Shown here: positions 21,000-34,099 of the stretch, piece after piece | Layout: each line of letters starts with the position of its first letter | Position numbering within the stretch: position 1 is the stretch's first letter | DNA from: Alisma plantago-aquatica | Lineage: Eukaryota > Streptophyta > Magnoliopsida > Alismatales > Alismataceae | DNA: 64,000 nt | Direction: 5' to 3' | NCBI GenBank assembly: GCA_963693085.1 | Contig: OY856412.1 | Coordinates: 348,250,457 to 348,314,456, forward strand | Position numbers and translations under genes: made by a program | The notes under the pieces: generated by a model | What the model saw: the letters and a program-made list of their open reading frames with translations, nothing else | Database searches by the model: none | What the model was told of the DNA's origin: nothing

Positions 21000-23900
21000 G
21001 AAAATAAACTATGCCCTTTTCAGGTGCGGTTCATTCCACTGTTTTCTCGCTGCCTAATCGCCCCACTGTTTTCTCGATGGTACCTGCGGTAATAGGACGA
21101 CAAGATCCGCACTCGACACCGCGCATACCCCCAACGACCTGAAGCAGAACCGGTCCCGACATGGCCCCGACCCGATCCGGCGCCCACTCGTTATGTTGAG
21201 GTTGTCTTTGATGCATATAATAGATATGAGGGTTTCGCAATATTAGTTGTCCAAAACTTTGTTGTGTCCAAAATGTATATTTGCCTTTTGTATGTATTAT
21301 CCTTATGTGTGCATGATTCCATCCCCGCTAGTCATCTTTAAAATACTCATATGATAAGCTCACAAAGGCGTTGATATCCTCTCTCGTTTTATGCATGTAT
21401 TTCCTCTCTTGTCATCTTTCTTAACATGGTTGGTCCATCATATCTTTAATTTCCTCTTCAACGTCTGGCCACTTTTAACTAAGAAATTTGTGCTTGCTTT
21501 TTTTCACTTGTTATATTTCTGCAATTGCACCCATCTATTATTTTGCCATGCAAGATATTAAGTATTGATGTGAAGGATGTTTCCACCAGAGCAATTCGAT
21601 CATTCGGCACTTTAGGGTCTATAATAAGGTCATTCAAGTTCAGAAAAAGCTAATAAGGTCGATGTTTCCGAATTGTTTCTTATGGTGTGTCAGTGTCCAG
21701 CATGGGATATTGTATAAATGGACCTAATGTGCTCCAGTTGGCCCTCTCTTGTCGATTACCAAGGGAAGCTACATCTTTGTGTGAGTATGAAGTGCAAAAT
21801 GGCATTGCAACGTCACTAGAGCAATTGGGGTAGGTATTTTTTATTCCTTGCATTTTGTGGACGTAAGCATGGTGCCATTAGAAGCATGCATGGGTCATTC
21901 TCAACCACTTACATATGTTGTTCATTTCACCATTTATGTCGTCCCACACTTGCTCTCTATTCATGTTGAGCAAGGAGCTCCAATGGAACTATTTCCTATC
22001 TTCACATTGCTCTTTTCCCCTTTATTTGGGAAGCTTCATTTCATAGGATGAGAAATCGGGCATAATAAATTATTGTCTGTTTTTGGTAGTGATTCTTGTT
22101 GGAATGGCCACTTGTTTTTTGTCATATACTTTTTCACCCTAATAAGAGTGTGTAAAAGTCTAATGTATAATTAAATTGTCTCTTATACATAACTAATCTC
22201 GATTACTTGTGAGGTTCAGTAGATTTGAATGACTATATAGTTTATTGGTCCGAAACATCAACTTTTGGATTTGGTTTGGGTTTTTAAATTTTTTGTCCCA
22301 AAGTAGCTAGATCCTTTAGTAACTCATTGATGGTTCTAGTTTATTATCCCAATTTTTTAATGTTATTTTGTTTGATTTTGTTTTATTTAATTTATGTTTA
22401 TGTCCCGAAAAGTTTGTCGTTTGTGTTAATCAGTCTAAAATTATCAAATATTTTCTCATTGAATTTCTGTTAGTAATAAGTATATTTTTAACTAACTCGT
22501 TGATTTATGTTCACATGAACATGTGATATGTTTTTGTAACATTTCAAAAGGTGTAGAACATGACAATCGATGTAAGAAAGGGTGACAAGGGTATAATCTC
22601 CATTCGTTGGTGACGAGAGACACAATTTCCATGTGTTACTCACATAGACCAAGGCTAATTCCTCGTGTTCACTCAATATTTTGATTGTCCAGAATTTGAA
22701 GAGGAGTTCTATACTCTATAGTGGGGAAAAAAGTTATAAAATATGGTATGAGGGTATTGTGTTGCTATTTTTTTGATATATATGTTTTTGGTGAGTCATA
22801 ATATTGCCTTTTCATTATCCTTTTCTACTCATAATTTTGCCATTTTGAAAAGTATTCTTCAAATGTACTAGGTTATTGAGTTTACCTAAAATGGATTCAT
22901 ATACTACCATGTATGTTCTATGTGCCTTATCTCCACAAAGTTCTTTCTTTCATTGATTGTCTTGTTATTTTATGTCCTTCTTCAACATATACTCATCTAC
23001 CATATGAGGAAGTCATGTGCCTATTGTTGTTATCATATATGGATGGCCTGGGATACAAGCCCCCATATCGCAGTACGGTCATGAAAATTTCAAAGAGTGT
23101 GTCAGCTCTATAGATGGTGCATGGAGAAGCAACAGTCAAACATCACTTTCTCCAATATATCACTCATTTTATCATCTCTCGTGTTGTTGCTATTCTAACC
23201 AAAGTTTTATGTAAAGTTGTTGGTTTTAAACATTACCACTTAAATCATGTTACCATCCACTCCCCTCAATTAAGATCTCAAAGTAAATGATACTTGGACT
23301 CTTTACCTTTGGGACTCTTACTCCACTTTAGCCTTTATGGACGAGAGACATGGTGACATTCACTTTGCCTCCTACCTTGTTGATGGGTGTCCCAAGGAAT
23401 GTGTTTTCAAGCCAATCACATCAACTCTTAGTATTTTTGGCATCACAAATAGAGAAATCCATCCTCTACGTGCTTGCATTCATTCAAAGCCTCTTGCCTT
23501 GTCTTCGTGAATCTATTTTCTCTTATCATTCTTCAAGTAATAACTTGACTCCATCCCCCTATCTCTACATCAACCGCAAGGATTTGCTCCCAAATGTTGG
23601 GTTTGTCAACCATCTTCTTCTTGGTAAACTTTGACAAAATTTTCTTGAACATGATTATGAAGGTTGGACTCTAACTAATGAAAGACAAAATATCTCATAT
23701 ATTCTTGATTTTAAAGTGAGATATATTATTCATCACTTTTCTTAGCATTGTCAGACTTAGTGATAGTAGTTAATTGCCTAACAAAGAGGATACATAGTGT
23801 CGTAGGTCCTAGATCAACGTTAGTCCTTGAAGTCCTCAATCACCACCTCAATCTACATCTCAATGACTCATTTGGGGAAGTACTAAGTCAATTGTATGAT

Positions 23901-24329
23901 GATAATATCATTGATGATGAGCCTTGGTTCTTCTTACCTATACCAATAAGGATACAAAAATTGAGTGAGCATGCTCTCCCAACCAGTACATTAGACACAA
24001 ATCCTTAGGTTTCATAGCTTAGTCCAGTAAGGATCACACCACATTGACACCTTGTTCATACAAGAGTTTCCCTTTCCATATCCACGTCATCATTAAGAGA
24101 AAAAAAATATAATCATGATCATATACATGTTCCTAACATGTGAAATTGGAGGTTATTTGTGATACCACACACTTGGGCTAACAAAAACCCAACCAAAATG
24201 ATGAGACTATCAACACTGAGAAAAAAACTTAACTCAAGATACCAAAAACTAAACATAAACTAACCAAAAAACTTGATGGAACAAAAAACATAATGTACAA
24301 CAACTAAACTGAACCACACTATGCATCAC
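21000..24329. other. Unassigned DNA
   Basis: 21000-21190 is a short GC-rich island (ccccgacccgatccggcg) with the word ccactgttttctcg at 21038 and 21063. From 21200 the DNA is AT-rich. Frames at 23338-23510 (MDERHGDIHFASYLVDGC...) and 23748-24008 (MSDLVIVVNCLTKRI...) have peptide-like composition and lie in the same direction with stops between them, so they may be fragments of a decayed coding sequence. I recognise no family. Confidence 0.3.
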
Positions 24330-24332
24330 TAA

Positions 24333-25292
24333 GGGTCTGACTGGTTTGGTGTAACTTGTCATGAAAATAGCATAAGTGAATTTCCATTTCCAAATATGTC
24401 TAACTGGTTTAATAAAAATTGTGGAACATGAGTTCCCTATTTACCGCGGACTTTCGGTGATATATATAGCCTTCCAAAATTGGGCTACGTAGGAAACCAA
24501 GGAGAAAACGAGTTCCGCTCCCAGTCTGTACTATGTCTACTTCTCTGCGACAAATCCAACAGTCGAAGAAGACCAACTTTCACTTGGTTGTCGATTACTT
24601 GGGTGCCATCTCCTTATACCAATGCTTCATATGGTATAACTAGAGGCGATTGCAATTAGTCTGGGGGTTTGGGTGGTTGACTCTTACCTCTACGTCAAAG
24701 AGCAAGAACTCCAGCTATGTATTAATTGTGAAATCGTGGAGCTGCTGCTCATGTGAATAATGACGAGTATCCATCTCAGCATCAGAACAATTCTATTTCA
24801 AAATATTAATTTTGTTGTTGCCTTGTTATATTTAGATTGGCAGAAGATTTGAAAGTCCGCGATGACCATGATTTTGCAATGTTGTATATATGAAGTTGTT
24901 CATTCCGCCTTGCGCTCTTGATACTCCATCCATTATCAACCCCCTTGTTAATTAGTAGATGCCCTATCCACCAGCAATGTTGTCACAAATAGATAAATAA
25001 ATGTGTATCATAGTCATGAAATTCAAATAAAGTAATTGTTTCACATTATTCATGTTGGGTTCATATTATTTAATGATGAATTCAATCGTGTTTATATGTT
25101 ATGTAGTGTAGAGTGCCTTATATTTTTAGATTTTGGTCCTACAAGTTACAAAAAATCAATCAAATGAAAATTGATTTCCTAAAAAATTAACTTTTAAACC
25201 AATCACTCAGAACTCATTTTCTTGAAACTCAAATTCGGTGTTAGGAAAATGAGTTCTAGAAAAATTACAGCTACACTGAACCAGTCAGACCC
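24333..25292. mobile_element. PIF/Harbinger-type non-autonomous element (960 bp)
   Basis: Terminal inverted repeats begin GGGTCTGACTGGTT at both ends (14 identical bases, then TGGTGTAACTTGT against CAGTGTAGCTGTA). The flanking duplication is TAA at 24330-24332 and 25293-25295. A 3-bp TAA/TTA target with GGG-type ends is the PIF/Harbinger signature. The interior has no transposase or Myb-like frame, so the copy would need a helper. Confidence 0.88.
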
Positions 25293-25295
25293 TAA

Positions 25296-26241
25296 GCCCA
25301 CATAAATTTAGGAAAACAACATGCAATCTTGAAGCACAAAGGATATTATAGATTGATGATGAAAATGACATTGTGGAAATTATGGCAACCAACCACCAAG
25401 CACATATCCAAGACATGACTAACATGTAAGCACTAACTTATCAATATTCAAATGAAAATATATATATGGAAGGTCTACATTTGTATTACATAGTAAAAAG
25501 ATGTAACATATAATCGTATTACATCGTGTTATTCATATGACATCATTTTTTATCATGTGGCTTTTTCCCTTTTATTATATGTGTTTTGATATTTCCTAGG
25601 CATCCTTTTATATATTTTTCTCCCTATTTTTTGTGGTCACATTCCTCATCTTTGTCCCATGCAAAGTGAGTGGTTGTTTCTATGAAGACCAATAGTGATG
25701 AGAGACTTCCATATGGAAGTCAACCCATGGAACAGTCAAACCTCTTTCACATGATTTTTTTACTTGGCCCTCAGCAGAGGGTGAAATCGATAAGATAGGT
25801 TTATCAATCTACTAAAATATAACCACATTGACTTGACTGCAACAAGATGTTTCTTTTTTATTCTTATATGAATGTGTTAACATATTATGTAAGTGTAGCA
25901 TTGGCAAGATTATATTCAAACTTGTGAAAATGCAAGTCAAGAAAGATGCAGACTTAGTCTTTATCGCCCTAGGCACCACCTTAAAAAAAGTTACCTTTTT
26001 ATAAACTCCTTTTAATATTAAAACCACTTGATTACCCTTTACCCTCATCGTTTACCCTGTGGGGAAGAAGATAAGGGTAAGGGGAAGGTAAGGAGATTAC
26101 TGAGAAGGATAATTATCCTTACCCTTACCCACTACCCTCTGGAGGGTAAGGGTAGAGACTTACCCTCCCCATACCCTCTAAGATAATAGCCCTAGCCTAA
26201 TCTTTGGTGCCATGTTACTACTAGGCATCAAATCATTGATT
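25296..26241. other. Unassigned DNA with a palindromic TACCCT-rich stretch
   Basis: No gene seen. At about 26030-26170 the sequence is a series of taccctc/gagggta and aagggtaaggg words in both orientations, centred on the perfect 16-bp palindrome AAGGATAATTATCCTT (about 26105-26120). It could be a small fold-back element, but no ends or duplication were identified. Confidence 0.4.
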
Positions 26242-26246
26242 ATAAC

Positions 26247-29200
26247 TGTGACACCCTGCCATCATATAGACAATGGGATGACAAGCGAAAATGTGCGGAG
26301 CCTCACATTACTGAAAACACAGGTTAATTAAAACTGATTACCGAAAAAAATAAATGAGAGAACTTTTGCATCCAAATCCTACAGAAAGACATGTTATATA
26401 AACATTCATAAGCCATGTTATAGGTCTACAGCTTATCAGAACCAGCTGTACTGTCAGCACCAGAGTTCAACACATGTTTCAACACCTATTTATACATTCA
26501 TAACGGCCATGTACGGCCAGCAGCAGGATATACCAAAAATTATAATAGCTAATCATCGTGAAATGTCGTCAAACACCTCCAAGGACCTGAGTGTACATGG
26601 ATGACTCTAGGACTCTACTACAAAACCACCAAAACAGCAGCATGTCCATCTCTTGCCTTTTACTGCTCTTCTTACTGCTCAGCCACAACCTCACGACCAC
26701 CACGACGTCTAGAACGATCACCTAAAAGGGTGTAAACCAGCGGGGTGAGACACACAGTCCCAGCGAGAAACATAACTCCCCGTCGAAACTATAAAACCTC
26801 AAAAAGGTTAAAGCAGATAACAACAGATAACTGATAAAACGTATAACAAGAGCCGCATACTGAGCAAAGCTATTATTACCATCAAGCTTACCAAGATATT
26901 CGGGAGGCATATAACCAAGTGTTTCTTTATGGAACATGATTGACAAGATAAGCTTTATAAGAACTTATCACAAGATATAAGGATCGTACACACAACTACA
27001 TAGTTCAACTAGATCATCTATATAAGCAAGGCATCAATCAATGCTCTGTATTTTACTCTAAGCAAGATATACTTATTCGGCTGGATTTCATTTTATTATG
27101 CCCTGAGGAAGTGAGCCTTCCCTGCTCAAATCCAACCATTGGCTGTGAAGCCCAATCCGGTGCCATACAAGGTCTAAGGAGATCCAGACTCCATGGCCTC
27201 ACCTTCTCGTGGTCAGTACATGAATCATCAAGCAAGACTGCAGTCTTATGCTTATAGGACCTCAGCCTCGGGGTCATCTCTACAAGCTACTCATATCTTT
27301 AGCTCACCTCATCATAGGTGCTATTGCATACACCCGAGCCATGAACGCATCATGCTCATCATCACATATCCTGAGCCATGGGTCTGTTCACCATGCTCCA
27401 TATGTCCCGAGTCTGCAACCACAGTTGCACTCAAACCCTCCTATTTTAGGCTAGGGGAAACCTCACATATTCAACAATATGCGCTCTAGGTAATCCCACA
27501 TGATAAACATGTTTCACCATCACCAAATACTGACGATAATGGATCTATGGCCAGGGAAAACTACATGATATGTTCATCTATAATTGATTAGTATATTTTA
27601 AGCCAATTGTTGAGACAATCAAAGTATAAACATAGCCTTATAGGATTACATCATTATTGCCATCATTATACTGTCTTGGGACCTCAATCCCTCATTATAT
27701 CAACCACTGCCTCTCAAGGCATCATAATCATGCATCAACATCCTGGGAATGCATCCCTTATATCATCATTAGAGGATAACACCTCAACTAGGCACTCAGC
27801 CTTATATCAGGTCCTCAGACCCATCAACTTGTTGCCACATTACCACATGGTGCTATTCCAGCACATACATCTCATAGCTCTTACTAGGCTATGAATCCAC
27901 ATGAAATACCTACATGGTTAGTATACACATTCATAGAGATAACTGAAGCCATCATGGATTAATAGAATTATCATGCTATCAAGTATAAAGCAACATGCAT
28001 GTAGAAGTCATAGTTTTATCATTAATCATAAACATATATCATGCCCCATACTTGTGATCATAGGCATGTGCCACACCATCATGTGAAGCAACTTCATATG
28101 CTTCCAAGCTTCCTAGTACACAACCTATCATTTTAACTCATCATCATATTTGCAGGATTCAAGGTGATTACATCATATCACTTGTGTTACCATTATAAGC
28201 CATATACATTTCGAGTTATCAGAACCCTCACCAAAACTCCTACAACCCTCACCATAGGTAGCATCGGGCAGGGTGACTACCCTCACCCAAGCCTATCGGC
28301 CAAGCACAACTGCCAACCCTTACCACCTGCAACGCCTCAGCGTAACACTGTGTCGGGCAACACCTACCCGGGAAACGCGCAAACCGTGACGCTCAGTGTC
28401 CTTAGGCGAGCGATGATGCATTGTGCAACCAAGGCGAGTGCTATATTGTGCACGCCCCTATAGGGTGGTATCGCCCAAGACCCTATTGCCCACTTAGGGT
28501 TAGGCAACTACGAAGGTCGTAACGCCCAACCACCAAACCATAATGTCCATGGGCAGAGCGACTATAAGGATTCATATCGGCTAACTCAACCGAGGGTGTG
28601 CCGTGCAAACACAAACCCCAAGCCTAACACAGGGTTACCCATCTTACCCATAACGTTCGAGGGAGGCTAGGGTGTCACCCACTTCTTAACAAACAAGACC
28701 TAGGCACCATAAGAAGACCTATCGCCCAACTAGGTCAAGCATCTTATATCGGCCACCACTAAGGCATCATCTAGGGTTCTTTGTACAACCATCATATCGG
28801 GCACTACTCCATAACGCTCAACACCTCATATTAGCCAAAGCACATCCAAGACATGGATCATCTCGGACAAGGTATATCGGGCACCAAGCCACCAAGCTCA
28901 TCATAGCATATCGGCCAAGATCCTCACAAGGTGAAGGGGTATTGGGCAACCTTACTTCAAGATGTATCGTTCAGAGCACAAGATATAAGGTGTGTTGCCC
29001 AAGCTCTATCTCAAGCCAAGATAACCATATTGGACGTCAAACCAACCATCTCAACTAGGGGTATCGGCCAAGGGTACAACCCAAGACAAGGCTATCGGGC
29101 AACACTTACTCCAAGGTCATATCGTGCAAGGCACAACCCCACAAGGCCATCTTCAACCCCAAGCACAAGGGCACCAAACCCTAATTGATCAAGAAGATCG

Positions 29201-30587
29201 ACTCACCTCTCAACAACCAAGAGAGAGGGGTTTTGCACAACCTCTATCACAAATCGGGCAACTACAAGGATCCACCTCAACATAGGTCATCATCTATTCA
29301 AAAGCTCACCTCTCAAATCCATGGTGAGAGGAGGGTGTCGCCCAAGCAACTAGAATGTAGACTCACCTCTCAACTAAAATGAGAGAGGGGTATTGCCTAC
29401 ATCACTAGAGCTCAAACTCACTTCTCTAGACCAAGGAGAGAAAAGGGGTATTTCTCAACAAGGAAACCCTAAACCATGGTTCGGCCAACTAGGTGTAAAG
29501 GCATATAAACCATCAACAACATCAACAACATCATGCTCATTATATCCATAAGATCAACAACATGTACTAGAGCAAGAAACACATAACATGCAATGGCCGA
29601 TCATCAACATATATGAAACATGCAACATAGAGAAGGTAGTATAGCTAGGGTTAGAAGTTATGTAACCCGCCTTAAGCAAACTCCTCAAGCTCCAAAGCTC
29701 CAAACTTCAAGCTCCTAGCTCCAAGCTCACCACTTTCTGCCACCTCAAGAAAAGGAACAAGGATCATAACCACCATGGCTGAAGGGTAGGTAAGATGGAG
29801 AAGAAGATGCCAAGGAGAAAGGGAAGATACTAACCAAAGAATAAGACCTACCTAGGGTTCAGCCACCAAGCTAGAGGAAGAAGAAGAGATCTCCTCCAAG
29901 GGGAAAGGATCTGACACCAAGCTCTCCAAGGAAGGTGTGTCATGTACACAAGGAGGGGAGAGCAACAAAAGAGCTAAAGGGTTCCCAAGGAAGAGAAAGG
30001 CAAGGCATATATAAATGAGGGTCAAGGTTAAACCAAGGCAAGGTGTCACCTTACCAAGGGACACTTATCTACATGTTTTACCACATTGCAAAACACATGC
30101 ACATGCCATGCCACCACTCAACCAAGGTTCAGCCACATGTCCAAGTTAGGGTGACACAACCAAAGTAAGGGGGTCAACAAGGTCAAAGGCTGACACACCA
30201 CCACCACCTTGGTCGACACACCCATGGGCGATACCCCATGGCCGACACAAGGCATCCTTGCCCAATACATGTCTCAACCAAGCAAGGCAAGGCCCAAACA
30301 AGGGAAAATAAGGCCCAAAAGAGCTCAACCAAGCCCAAGACAACTCAAGGCACGATTCCAACCCTTCCTCTCAACCCTAGAGGAAGCAAAGAGAGAGAAA
30401 GACATCTCTCAAGGTGACAAACTTACTCTCCAACCCTAACTTAGGTTATTTTGCAAGTAGCACCTCCAGCTCTCAACTAAGCATAAGCAAACCCTAATCA
30501 TCACTAAAGATGATTAGCAAGCAACCAAGCACAAGGTTTAGGCAAAACAAACAGGGTAAGCCTAAAACGAAGGTTAGGGTCCTTACA
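26247..30587 (-). repeat. 3' LTR of gypsy element 1 (4341 bp)
   Basis: Plus-strand limits tgtgacaccc ... ccttaca, i.e. TGTAAGG...GGGTGTCACA on the coding strand. It pairs with 35446-39765. The part at 28255-29345 is a stretch of reiterated tatcgggca/tatcggcca/cgccca words. Differences from the other LTR are mostly C/T and G/A changes and are unevenly spread. The LTR holds promoter and polyadenylation signals of the element; none can be pinpointed. Confidence 0.95.
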
Positions 30588-30599
30588 AGCCATAAACCT

Positions 30600-30790
30600 C
30601 TACAAAGGGATTTCGTCCCCGAAATCCGAAGAGAAAAGTGAGGGATACTTCCGCCTCATCTCTTCCTCAAGCTCCCACGTGGCTTCCTCAACACAACGAT
30701 GATGCCAAAGAACCTTCACAAGAACCATCTCCTTCCTCTTCAGCTCCTTTACTCTCTGTCAAGGATCGCCACCGGACCCTCCTCATAGGT
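30600..30790 (-). pseudogene. gypsy 1 chromodomain (C-terminus of polyprotein)
   Basis: The minus frame after ILDRE (30749) needs a one-base shift, then reads VKELKRKEMVLVKVLWHH, EEATWELEEEMRRKYPSLF and SSDFGDEIPL before the stop at 30600-30602. VKVLWxxxxxEEATWE is the chromodomain core that in chromoviruses guides integration into heterochromatin. The 3' LTR begins 13 bp after the stop; a clean polypurine tract is not seen. Confidence 0.85.
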
Positions 30791-32140
30791 CACGTCTTCA
30801 TCAAGCTCAACCTCATCTGGTTGTATCACTGTCCCTGTGTCTGGATGACTTTGCTTCAATATGCTGACATGGAACACCAGATGTAACCTGTGTAACTTTG
30901 GTGGCAGCTCTAACTTGTAAGCTACCTTGCCAACACGTGTTATCACCAGGTATGGCCCCATATACCTGGGTGCCAGCTTGCCTTTCCGGCCAAACCTTAG
31001 CACATCTTTCCAAGGTGAGACCTTGAGATACACTTTGTCTCCCACTTAGAACTCTAAAGGTCATCGACGATTGTCTGTATAAGACTTTTGTCTGTCCTGT
31101 GCCGCTTTCAACTTTTGATGTATCACTCTGATCTTTTCTGTTGTCTGTTGTACTAACTCAGGACCCAAAAGCTGATACTCACCAGAGTCATACCAGTATA
31201 AAGGGGATCTGCACTTCCTTCCATATAGTGCCTCATAAGGAGCCATGTCAATGCTCCGCTGATAACTATTGTTCTAAGTGAACTCTATCAAACTGAGATG
31301 CACGTCCCAACTTCCTAGGGACTACAAAAAACAAGCTTGGAGAAGATTTTCCAAAGTTTGAATAATCCTTTCAGACTGTCCATCCGTCTGGGGGTGGAAA
31401 GTGGTACTAAACCTCAACTGTGTTCCCAACGCTTTGTGCAATTGTTCCTAGAAATGACTTGTGAATTGAGGACCTCTGTCGGAGACTATCGTTACCGGTA
31501 CACCGTGCAAATGCACTATCTCGTCTACATACACCTGAGCAAGCTTCTCTACTGTATACATCATTTTTACCGGTATGAAATGAGCAGATTTTGTCAACCT
31601 GTCCACTATTACCCAAATGGAATAATGATTCCTAGCTATCTTTGGTAGATCAACTACGAAGTCCATGGTTATATGATCACATTTCCATTGTGGTATCGGC
31701 ATGGGTTGCAACGTACCTACCGGCTTCTGATGCTCAGCTTTAACTTGCTGACAAACTGCACACTTAGCCACAAACTCAGCTACATCCTTCTTCAAGCCAG
31801 ACCACCAATACAGGTCCTTCAGATTATGATACATCTTGGTGACTCATGGATGCATAACATACATCGACACGTATGCTTCCTCGAGCACTAGCTTTCTTAG
31901 ATTATCACCATCGGGGACCACCATTCTACCATGATAGCAAACTAGTCCATCCTCGGACTCATGGGACCCATCATGCTTTTCACTGCCAAGCTCTGACCTG
32001 ATCAACTGCACTGTATCATCTGCCTGTTGTGCGTCTTTGATCTGCTGTCTCAGCATAGGCTTGACTTGCATCTGTGCCAACAGTCCTACCAATAAGGAAA
32101 CTTCCAACTGTACATTCATCTGCCGCAAGGAGACAAACAT
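30749..32140 (-). pseudogene. gypsy 1 integrase
   Basis: Reads in pieces on the minus strand. Zinc-binding part: LRKLVLEEAYVSMYVMHP then MYHNLKDLYWWSGLKKDVAEFVAKCAVCQQVKAEH; the Cys pair is kept, but the first His position (EEAH in relatives) is Tyr. The catalytic core keeps all three acidic residues: HITMDFVVDLP, TIVSDRGPQFTS and, after a stop at 31448, TDGQSERIIQTLE. Then MAPYEALYGRKCRSPLYW and the GPY/F region GRKGKLAPRYMGPYLVI. Stops at about 31844, 31448 and 31061. Function: joining element cDNA to chromosomal DNA. Confidence 0.9.
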
Positions 32141-32143
32141 ATC

Positions 32144-32620
32144 TCACCTATGACATACCAAGGAACTCAATTGTGCCTTCTTCATGGAGAGAGAAGAAGA
32201 CTTTCTGCTAAGCGCATCGGCTACCACATTTGCCTTACCAGGATGATACTCAATGGTGCAATCATAATCATTGATTATCTCCATCCAACGACGTTGTCGC
32301 ATATTCAACTCACTTTGTGAAAAGATATACTTCAAGTTCTTGTGATCTGTAAAGATCTGACACACTTCCCCATAAAGATAGTGTCTCAAAAACTTTAATG
32401 CATGGACTACCAATGCCAACTCTAAATCATGTATCAGGTAGTTCTCCTCATGTTTCTTAAGCTGTCACGAAGCAAAAGAAATCACATGATCCTCCTGCAT
32501 TAACACGCAACCTAAGCCTTTCTTGGAAGCATCGCAGAAAATAACACAGCCCTTCCTAGGCTCTGGGTGCACTAGTATTGGGGCACTAGTCAACTTCTCC
32601 TTCAAACTTTAGAAAGCATG
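32144..32620 (-). pseudogene. gypsy 1 RNase H
   Basis: Minus strand: FCDASKKGLGCVLMQ (first Asp of the active site), a broken piece near 32460, then [33 protein letters not shown] (TDHKSL motif) and [22 protein letters not shown]. This RNase H removes the RNA strand of the RNA-DNA hybrid. At least two stops separate it from the reverse transcriptase. Confidence 0.88.
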
Positions 32621-33412
32621 CTGACAATGATCATCCCAGAAAAAAGGTACATCCTTCCTGGTCAACTTTGTCATCGGCAACGCGATCACACTGAAGTCCT
32701 TTATAAACCTCCGGTAGTATCCTGCCAAACCCAGAAAACTACAAAATTTTGTCGGCATCTTTGGTTGCTCCCAATCTGCAACTGACTCCACCTTCTTAGG
32801 GTCCACTCTGACTCCTTCTGTAGATATCACGTGTCCCAAGAAAGTCACTTCCTTCAACCAGAACTCACATTTGCTGAACTTGGCATACAACTGATGTTGG
32901 TGAAGAAGAGTCAACGTTTGTCGAAGATGTTGTTCATGCTCTTGACTGTCCCGACTGTAGATCAAGATGTCATCTATGAAAACTACAACAAACTGATCTA
33001 GAAACGGACGGAACACCCTATTCATTAGATCCATAAAAGCAGTAGGTGCATTGGTTAGCCCAAACGGCATAACCAAAAACTCAAAGTGACCATACCTCGT
33101 CCTAAACGTTGACTTTGGTATGTCGTCCGCCTTAATCCTCAAATGATGATATCCATACCGTAGATCGATCTTTGAGAACACTGTAGCGCCACACAACTGG
33201 TCAAACAAATCATCTATCCTCAGCATTGGGTACTTATTCTTGACTGTGACTTTGTTCAACTGCCGGTAATCTATACATAACCGCATTGACCCGTCCTTCT
33301 TCTTAATGAACAACACTGGAGTACCCCAAGGCGATGTGCTCGGTCGGATGAAACCTTTCTCCAACAACTCATGTAACTGCTTCTTCAACTCTTCCATCTC
33401 TGCTGGAGCCAT
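32609..33412 (-). pseudogene. gypsy 1 reverse transcriptase (longest intact frame, 267 codons)
   Basis: Copies element RNA into DNA. The frame starts at an internal Met ([13 protein letters not shown]) and shows the canonical gypsy RT blocks: [106 protein letters not shown] (FIDD for the usual YxDD site), FLGHVIS, and the thumb [12 protein letters not shown]. The upstream part (RT-protease linker) is out of frame. No inactivating change is seen inside this segment. Confidence 0.93.
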
Positions 33413-33710
33413 CCTGTATGGCGTCTGTGCAACTGGCTATGTTCATGGTACCAGATTGATATCAAAATCAATCTCTCGGGGGTGGGGGTACACCATAGAA
33501 CTCATCAGGAAACACATTTTCAAACTCTCAGACAACCGTCACCTCCTCGAGGCTAGGACCTTTCGCCTTGGTATCCATGATGTGAGCTAAGAATGATTTA
33601 CAACCTTGCCGCAACAACTTTTCTGCCACCATTGTTGACACTAGACATGTCGGAAGAATCTTCCTATCTCCTTGGAAGATCCACTTCTCTCCACTGTCAT
33701 CAAACATTGC

Positions 33711-34082
33711 CTACTTAGAACCACAATCCAACACAACCTTATACTTCTCTAAGGTATCCATCCCAAGGATCACATCGAATCCATGCATATCAAGTGGTAT
33801 AAGATCCACTTGTATACTATGTCCCGAAAAAGACAGAACACAAGACGAACACTCCTCTCGAAGCATCGAGGAACCATCGAGAGGGGTTTCTAACAACATG
33901 CTATCTTTCTTACAACTAACATGTAAAGGACAACTATCAAGCAAAGTATGTGCGATAAAAGAGTGTGTAGCACCAGGGTCAACCAAAATAGATATACAAC
34001 AAGAAGAAGACAAATCAGAATGAAATAACTCCATCTGACCTTTCACGACTCGCGGGTTGACTATCGCCTCCGGCTGACTCAT
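33711..34082 (-). pseudogene. gypsy 1 aspartic protease
   Basis: Minus frame MSQPEAIVNPRVVKGQ ... ILVDPGATHSFIAHTLL ... GFDVILGMDTLEKYKVVLDC. This is the retropepsin-like fold of gypsy elements. The active-site triplet is DPG where DSG or DTG is expected (CCA for a Ser codon TCA), a change that should disable cleavage. It stops before the RT linker. Confidence 0.9.
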
Positions 34083-34099
34083 AGCATAGAATCGAGTCG

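Noticed and set aside
22913..23214. Possible gene fragment (peptides near 22913-23214)
   Set aside because: No family recognised, frames broken, no splice signals; composition alone is not enough.
30146..30439. Frames on both strands within the gypsy 1 LTR
   Set aside because: LTRs do not normally code; the partner LTR has different frame limits, showing the frames are not maintained.
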